Shown piece by piece: positions 61,009-64,000 of a stretch of 64,000 bases of DNA. The notes under the pieces were generated by a model. It was not told the DNA's origin. It saw only the letters and a list, made by a program, of their open reading frames with translations, and did not search any database. The DNA lies in assembly GCF_002741105.1 (NCBI RefSeq), contig NZ_NIQU01000009.1, forward strand, positions 108,698-172,697. The letters are read 5' to 3'. The position numbers were made by a program, and so were the translations under genes. How positions within the stretch are numbered: the stretch's first letter is position 1; every line of letters begins with the position of its first letter. Source of the DNA: Pseudomonas sediminis. Lineage in GTDB: Bacteria > Pseudomonadota > Gammaproteobacteria > Pseudomonadales > Pseudomonadaceae.

Positions 61009-61014
61009 ATTATA
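61009..61014 (-). promoter_or_regulatory. -10 element of the miaB promoter
   Basis: Perfect TATAAT on the minus strand, 35 nt before the miaB ATG, in the context CGCCTATAATG. The -35 is unclear. Confidence 0.6.
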
Positions 61015-61050
61015 GGCGTGTGCCAAGAGCGATGCCACCGCTCAGTTCCT

Positions 61051-61075
61051 GTAGCCCGGATTGCATCCGGGCTAC
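61051..61075. repeat. REP palindrome (GTAGCCCGGAT type)
   Basis: Perfect 11-bp inverted repeat GTAGCCCGGAT / ATCCGGGCTAC with a 3-nt loop, in the divergent gap between miaB and the DUF1820 gene. This is a classical Pseudomonas REP core. Confidence 0.85.
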
Positions 61076-61129
61076 GCATGCTGCGCTGTGATATTCTGCG
61101 CGCCCCGTTTTTCCTGACTTCGAGTCTTC

Positions 61130-61453
61130 ATGAGCAAGCGCGATCCCATCTACAAGGTGATTTTTCTCAACCAGGGCCAGGTGTACGAGATGTACGCCAA
61201 GCAGATCTATCAGAGCGATCTGTGGGGCTTTCTGGAAGTGGAGGAGTTCGTCTTCGGCGAGCGCAGCCAGCTGGTGGTCGACCCCAGCGAGGAGAAGCTC
61301 AAGGCGCAGTTCGAGGGGGTGGTGCGCAGCTTCGTACCGATGCATGCGATCATCCGCATCGACGAGGTAGAGCGTCTGGGCACGGCGAAGATCAGCGAAG
61401 CCAAGGGCGGCGGCAACGTCATGCCATTCCCCATGCCGATGCCGGATAAATAA
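61130..61453 (+). CDS. DUF1820 family protein
   Basis: 107 residues: MSKRDPIYKVIFLNQGQVYE, a QIYQSDLWGFLEVEEFVFGE core and the tail EAKGGGNVMPFPMPMPDK. It matches the DUF1820 family of gammaproteobacteria; function unknown. No membrane helix or signal. TATTCT at 61092-61097 could be a -10 element. Convergent with the Sel1 gene; a decayed REP-like sequence starts at about 61464. Confidence 0.85.
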   Translation: MSKRDPIYKVIFLNQGQVYEMYAKQIYQSDLWGFLEVEEFVFGERSQLVVDPSEEKLKAQFEGVVRSFVPMHAIIRIDEVERLGTAKISEAKGGGNVMPFPMPMPDK

Positions 61454-61491
61454 GCTCAGAGTCGTAGGGTGCGCCGCGCGCGCCAGCGTTT

Positions 61492-62040
61492 TTAAGGCAG
61501 TGGCGAGAAGGGCGAACGACCTTCAGCGGTCTGCAGTTCCAGCAGGTAGCTGCGGAATATCTGCCCCAGCACCTGGCTGGCGATTTCCAGCTCATCGCGA
61601 CGCATCTGTGCCGACACCAGGTCGGCGCTGTCCATGGCTTCGTCCGAGCCGTTGACCGATGCCATCTTCAACACGATGTAGGCCTGCACGTTGTTGGCCG
61701 GTACGCCTTCACCACGGAAGAACATGGTGCCCAGGCGCAACTGCGCTTCGGCATGACCCTGCAGCGAAGCGCGTTCGAACCAGGTCAGGGCCTGCTTGAG
61801 ATCACGTGGTGTGCGTTTGCCGTCGTAGTAGTACTCACCCAGCTCATAGGCCGCCTGCATGTTGCCGGCGCGCGCCATCTCCTGGCAGCTGGCCAGGGCG
61901 TCAGGCATCTCTTCGGGGGAGGCGTTCAGGGTGCAGCTGCCGCTAGCGGGGATCAGCAGGGAATTGCCGCCTGCAAACGCAAACAGCGGGAGGAAAAGCA
62001 ACAGGCAGCCCAGGGACAGGGTGCGGCCGGTGCGGTTCAT
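61492..62040 (-). CDS. Sel1-repeat exported protein
   Basis: 182 residues from the Met of MNRTGRTLSLGCLLLFLPL. The signal peptide ends near AFAGGN; a Cys at residue 11 (LSLGC) is too early to be sure of lipidation. Sel1 repeats follow (GNMQAAYELGEYYYDGKRTP, GHAEAQLRLGTMFFRGEGVP). Sel1 proteins usually act as scaffolds; the partner is unknown. Single gene. Confidence 0.82.
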   Translation of the reverse strand: MNRTGRTLSLGCLLLFLPLFAFAGGNSLLIPASGSCTLNASPEEMPDALASCQEMARAGNMQAAYELGEYYYDGKRTPRDLKQALTWFERASLQGHAEAQLRLGTMFFRGEGVPANNVQAYIVLKMASVNGSDEAMDSADLVSAQMRRDELEIASQVLGQIFRSYLLELQTAEGRSPFSPLP

Positions 62041-62135
62041 CTGGATAACGGGACCTCGGCAATTCAGGGCGGGTGACGTGCCCGGTCGGCGCAAAACGTG
62101 CCGACCGTCGCATTATGGAATAAACCGGGCGGTTG

Positions 62136-62768
62136 TTACAAAGCCTGTTTCTTCGAACTTCCCGGCAGGCTCAGCAGTAGCCAGGCCAGCAGTGGGTACG
62201 CCGGTGTCAGCAGCACGTGGAACAGGTCGATGCGGCGCAGCGGCCCGATCACTCCCTCGGTACCGACCGCTACGCCGGCCAGCAGGAACAGGCCCACGAC
62301 CACAGCTGCGCTGATTGCCGGTGCGCGGCGTGGCCATTGGACTGCGCCGGCATAGAGGATCAGCACCAGCGTGGCCAGATTCAGCGCCAGGCGGTAGTCC
62401 TCCATATATCCAAGTTGGCGGAACAGCTCGAAGAAGGCGCACAGCCCGAGCAGGATGCGCCCCCAGTTCGGTCTGCTCCAGGCCCAGCCGCGACCTAGCG
62501 CCAATGCAGCGGCACCGAGCAGGGGCAGGCCGAGAAAGCTGCTGGCCTGCGAGAGCCACAGGTGTGCGGGCTGCCAGCTTGGGTCGAAGCCGTAGCGAAT
62601 CACGCCGACGCTGGCCGCTGCAGCCGGCAGCAGAAAACCGAGCAGCGCGCAGAACAGTGCCGGCTGATCGCCTTCACCGTAGCGCCCGCGTGCCCGGCCG
62701 ATCAGCCAGACACAGGCAGCGCACGCCAGTGCCAGCAACGCATCGCTGAAGGCAGTGCTGTACTGCAT
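62136..62768 (-). CDS. Conserved polytopic membrane protein
   Basis: 210 residues with about six hydrophobic helices (FSDALLALACAACVWLIGRA, LFCALLGFLLPAAAASVGVI, LGLPLLGAAALALG, NLATLVLILYAGAV, ISAAVVVGLFLLAGVAVG, LLTPAYPLLAWLLLSLPG). No recognised family. The ATG at 62768 overlaps the hemL stop (TGATG), so it is translationally coupled to hemL. Whether this reflects a haem-linked role is unknown. Confidence 0.75.
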   Translation of the reverse strand: MQYSTAFSDALLALACAACVWLIGRARGRYGEGDQPALFCALLGFLLPAAAASVGVIRYGFDPSWQPAHLWLSQASSFLGLPLLGAAALALGRGWAWSRPNWGRILLGLCAFFELFRQLGYMEDYRLALNLATLVLILYAGAVQWPRRAPAISAAVVVGLFLLAGVAVGTEGVIGPLRRIDLFHVLLTPAYPLLAWLLLSLPGSSKKQAL

Positions 62769-64000
62769 CAAGCTTTTTTCAGCTTGGCGAAGGCGCGTTC
62801 TGCGGCGGCGAAGGTGATGTCCAGCTCCTTGTCGCCATGGGCGATGGAGGTGAAGCCCGCTTCGAAGGCGCTCGGCGCCAGGTACACGCCGCCATCCAGC
62901 ATCAGGTGGAAGAAGCGGTTGAAGCGTGCGCTGTCGCTGGCCATCACGTCGGCGAAGGTGACGATGTCGTCCGCGCCACTGAAGTACAGACCGAACATGG
63001 CGCCGGCCTGTGTGGTGACGAAGGGAATGCCGGCAGCATCGGCGCGTTCCTGCAGGCCGGCGAGCATGCGCGAGGTGTAGTCGGTCAGCTCGCTGTGGAA
63101 GCCCGGACGGCTGATCAGCTTGAGGGTAGTCAGGCCGGCAGCCATCGCCAGCGGGTTACCCGACAGGGTGCCGGCCTGGTAGACCGGGCCGAGCGGGGCG
63201 ATGCATTCCATGATCGCGCGCTTGCCGCCGAAGCAGCCCACTGGCATGCCGCCGCCGATGATCTTGCCGAAGGTGGTCAGGTCCGGGTTCACACCGTAGT
63301 GCGCTTGCGCACCGCCGAGGGCGACGCGGAAACCGGTCATCACTTCGTCGAAGATCAGCACCACGCCATGCTTGTCGCACTGCTCGCGCAGGCCTTCGAG
63401 AAAACCTGGCGCCGGCGGCACGCAGTTCATGTTGCCGGCCACTGGCTCGACGATGATGCACGCCACTTCTTTGCCGACCTGCGCCAGGCACTCGGCCACG
63501 GCATCGATGTCGTTGAACGGCAGGGTCAGGGTGTGCTTGGCGAAGGCCGCCGGCACGCCCGCGGAGTTCGGCACGCCCTGGGTCAGGGCGCCGGAGCCGG
63601 CTTTGACCAGCAGGCTGTCGGAGTGGCCGTGGTAGCAACCCTCGAACTTGAGGATGCTGTCGCGGCCGGTGTAACCACGGGCCAGGCGGATGGCACTCAT
63701 GGTCGCCTCGGTACCGGAGCTGACCATGCGCACCATCTCAATCGACGGCACCAGGCCGCAAACCAGCTCGGCCATTTCGGTTTCCAGGGCGGTCGGCGCG
63801 CCATAGGACAGGCCGTGTTCGAGCTGACGACGCACCGAGTCGAGCACGTCCGGGTGGCTGTGGCCGAGGATCATCGGGCCCCAGGAACCGACATAGTCGA
63901 CGTAGCGCTTGTCGTCTTCGTCCACGACGTAAGCGCCTTCGGCATGCTTGAAGAACAGCGGGGTGCCGCCGACGCTGCGGAAGGCGCGCACCGGCGAGTT
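62768..64000 (-). CDS. hemL: Glutamate-1-semialdehyde 2,1-aminomutase, partial (cut by window end)
   Basis: About 410 C-terminal residues of a PLP enzyme that makes 5-aminolevulinate, the first committed tetrapyrrole precursor. Visible: VRAFRSVGGTPLFFKHAEG, GSWGPMILGHSHP, LIFDEVMTGFRVALGGAQ and the PLP Lys in TTFGKIIGGGMPVGCFGG. The reading frame continues past the window end upstream of NSPVRAF, so a GTG at 63991 is not the real start; the usual protein begins about 20 residues earlier. Confidence 0.95.
   Translation of the reverse strand, partial: NSPVRAFRSVGGTPLFFKHAEGAYVVDEDDKRYVDYVGSWGPMILGHSHPDVLDSVRRQLEHGLSYGAPTALETEMAELVCGLVPSIEMVRMVSSGTEATMSAIRLARGYTGRDSILKFEGCYHGHSDSLLVKAGSGALTQGVPNSAGVPAAFAKHTLTLPFNDIDAVAECLAQVGKEVACIIVEPVAGNMNCVPPAPGFLEGLREQCDKHGVVLIFDEVMTGFRVALGGAQAHYGVNPDLTTFGKIIGGGMPVGCFGGKRAIMECIAPLGPVYQAGTLSGNPLAMAAGLTTLKLISRPGFHSELTDYTSRMLAGLQERADAAGIPFVTTQAGAMFGLYFSGADDIVTFADVMASDSARFNRFFHLMLDGGVYLAPSAFEAGFTSIAHGDKELDITFAAAERAFAKLKKA

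Overview
The window is chromosomal DNA of a GC-rich gammaproteobacterium, almost certainly a Pseudomonas, probably of the P. mendocina / P. oleovorans / P. pseudoalcaligenes group. That placement is inferred from protein similarity and from gene order that matches the P. aeruginosa PA4031-PA3977 stretch (ppa ... mpl-ubiX ... proA-nadD-rsfS-rlmH-mrdA-rodA-mltB-rlpA-dacC-ybeD-lipB-lipA ... holA-lptE-leuS ... lnt-corC-ybeY-ybeZ-miaB ... hemL). No rRNA, tRNA, prophage, IS transposase or CRISPR array was seen. Both ends cut a gene: wspR on the left and hemL on the right.

Layout. 1-8050 (minus): the full surface-sensing Wsp operon wspA-B-C-D-E-F-R, which controls c-di-GMP through the WspR diguanylate cyclase. 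8150-16200: housekeeping and small genes (ppa, an MtfA-like peptidase, a degenerate kinase/phosphatase-like membrane protein, a GNAT, mpl-ubiX, two small envelope proteins, a YbaK-type deacylase, an MBL hydrolase). 16240-22474 (minus): an acyl-CoA catabolic cluster (acyl-CoA synthetase, permease, acyl-CoA dehydrogenase, thiolase), divergent from a FixL/FixJ-like two-component pair (22616-25276). 25281-27872: a substrate-binding/PAS/GGDEF/EAL receptor. 27960-36239: accessory and conserved genes, including a lipoprotein with MORN repeats fused to a C13 (legumain-like) protease, MaoC, LrgA/LrgB, a LON-domain protein, a DedA-PAP2 fusion and an alkyladenine glycosylase. 36475-46743 (plus): the proA to lipB superoperon for NAD, ribosome silencing, cell elongation and lipoate. 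46871-62768: lipA, a lytic transglycosylase, arfA, holA-lptE-leuS, a zinc-ribbon protein, a YdcF/ElyC protein, lnt-corC-ybeY-ybeZ-miaB, a DUF1820 protein, a Sel1 protein and a membrane protein overlapping hemL.

The genes fall into a few joint functions: surface and c-di-GMP signalling (Wsp plus the GGDEF/EAL receptor), peptidoglycan synthesis and remodelling (mpl, mrdA, rodA, two MltB-type transglycosylases, rlpA, dacC), lipoprotein and LPS export (lnt, lptE), lipoate supply (lipB, lipA), translation quality control (rsfS, rlmH, leuS, arfA, ybeY, miaB) and carboxylic-acid degradation.

The most notable non-coding observations are: two roughly 145-bp nested palindromes with covarying arms that bracket the MORN-protease/MaoC genes, plus a decayed third relative; REP-like palindromes that overlap the stop codons of several genes; a perfect hairpin inside arfA; and an A9 tract in rlpA that separates its two domains. 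No complete new system was proven. The best candidates for new biology are the MORN-C13 lipoprotein, the degenerate kinase/phosphatase protein, the regulated acyl-CoA cluster and the stop-codon-overlapping repeats.
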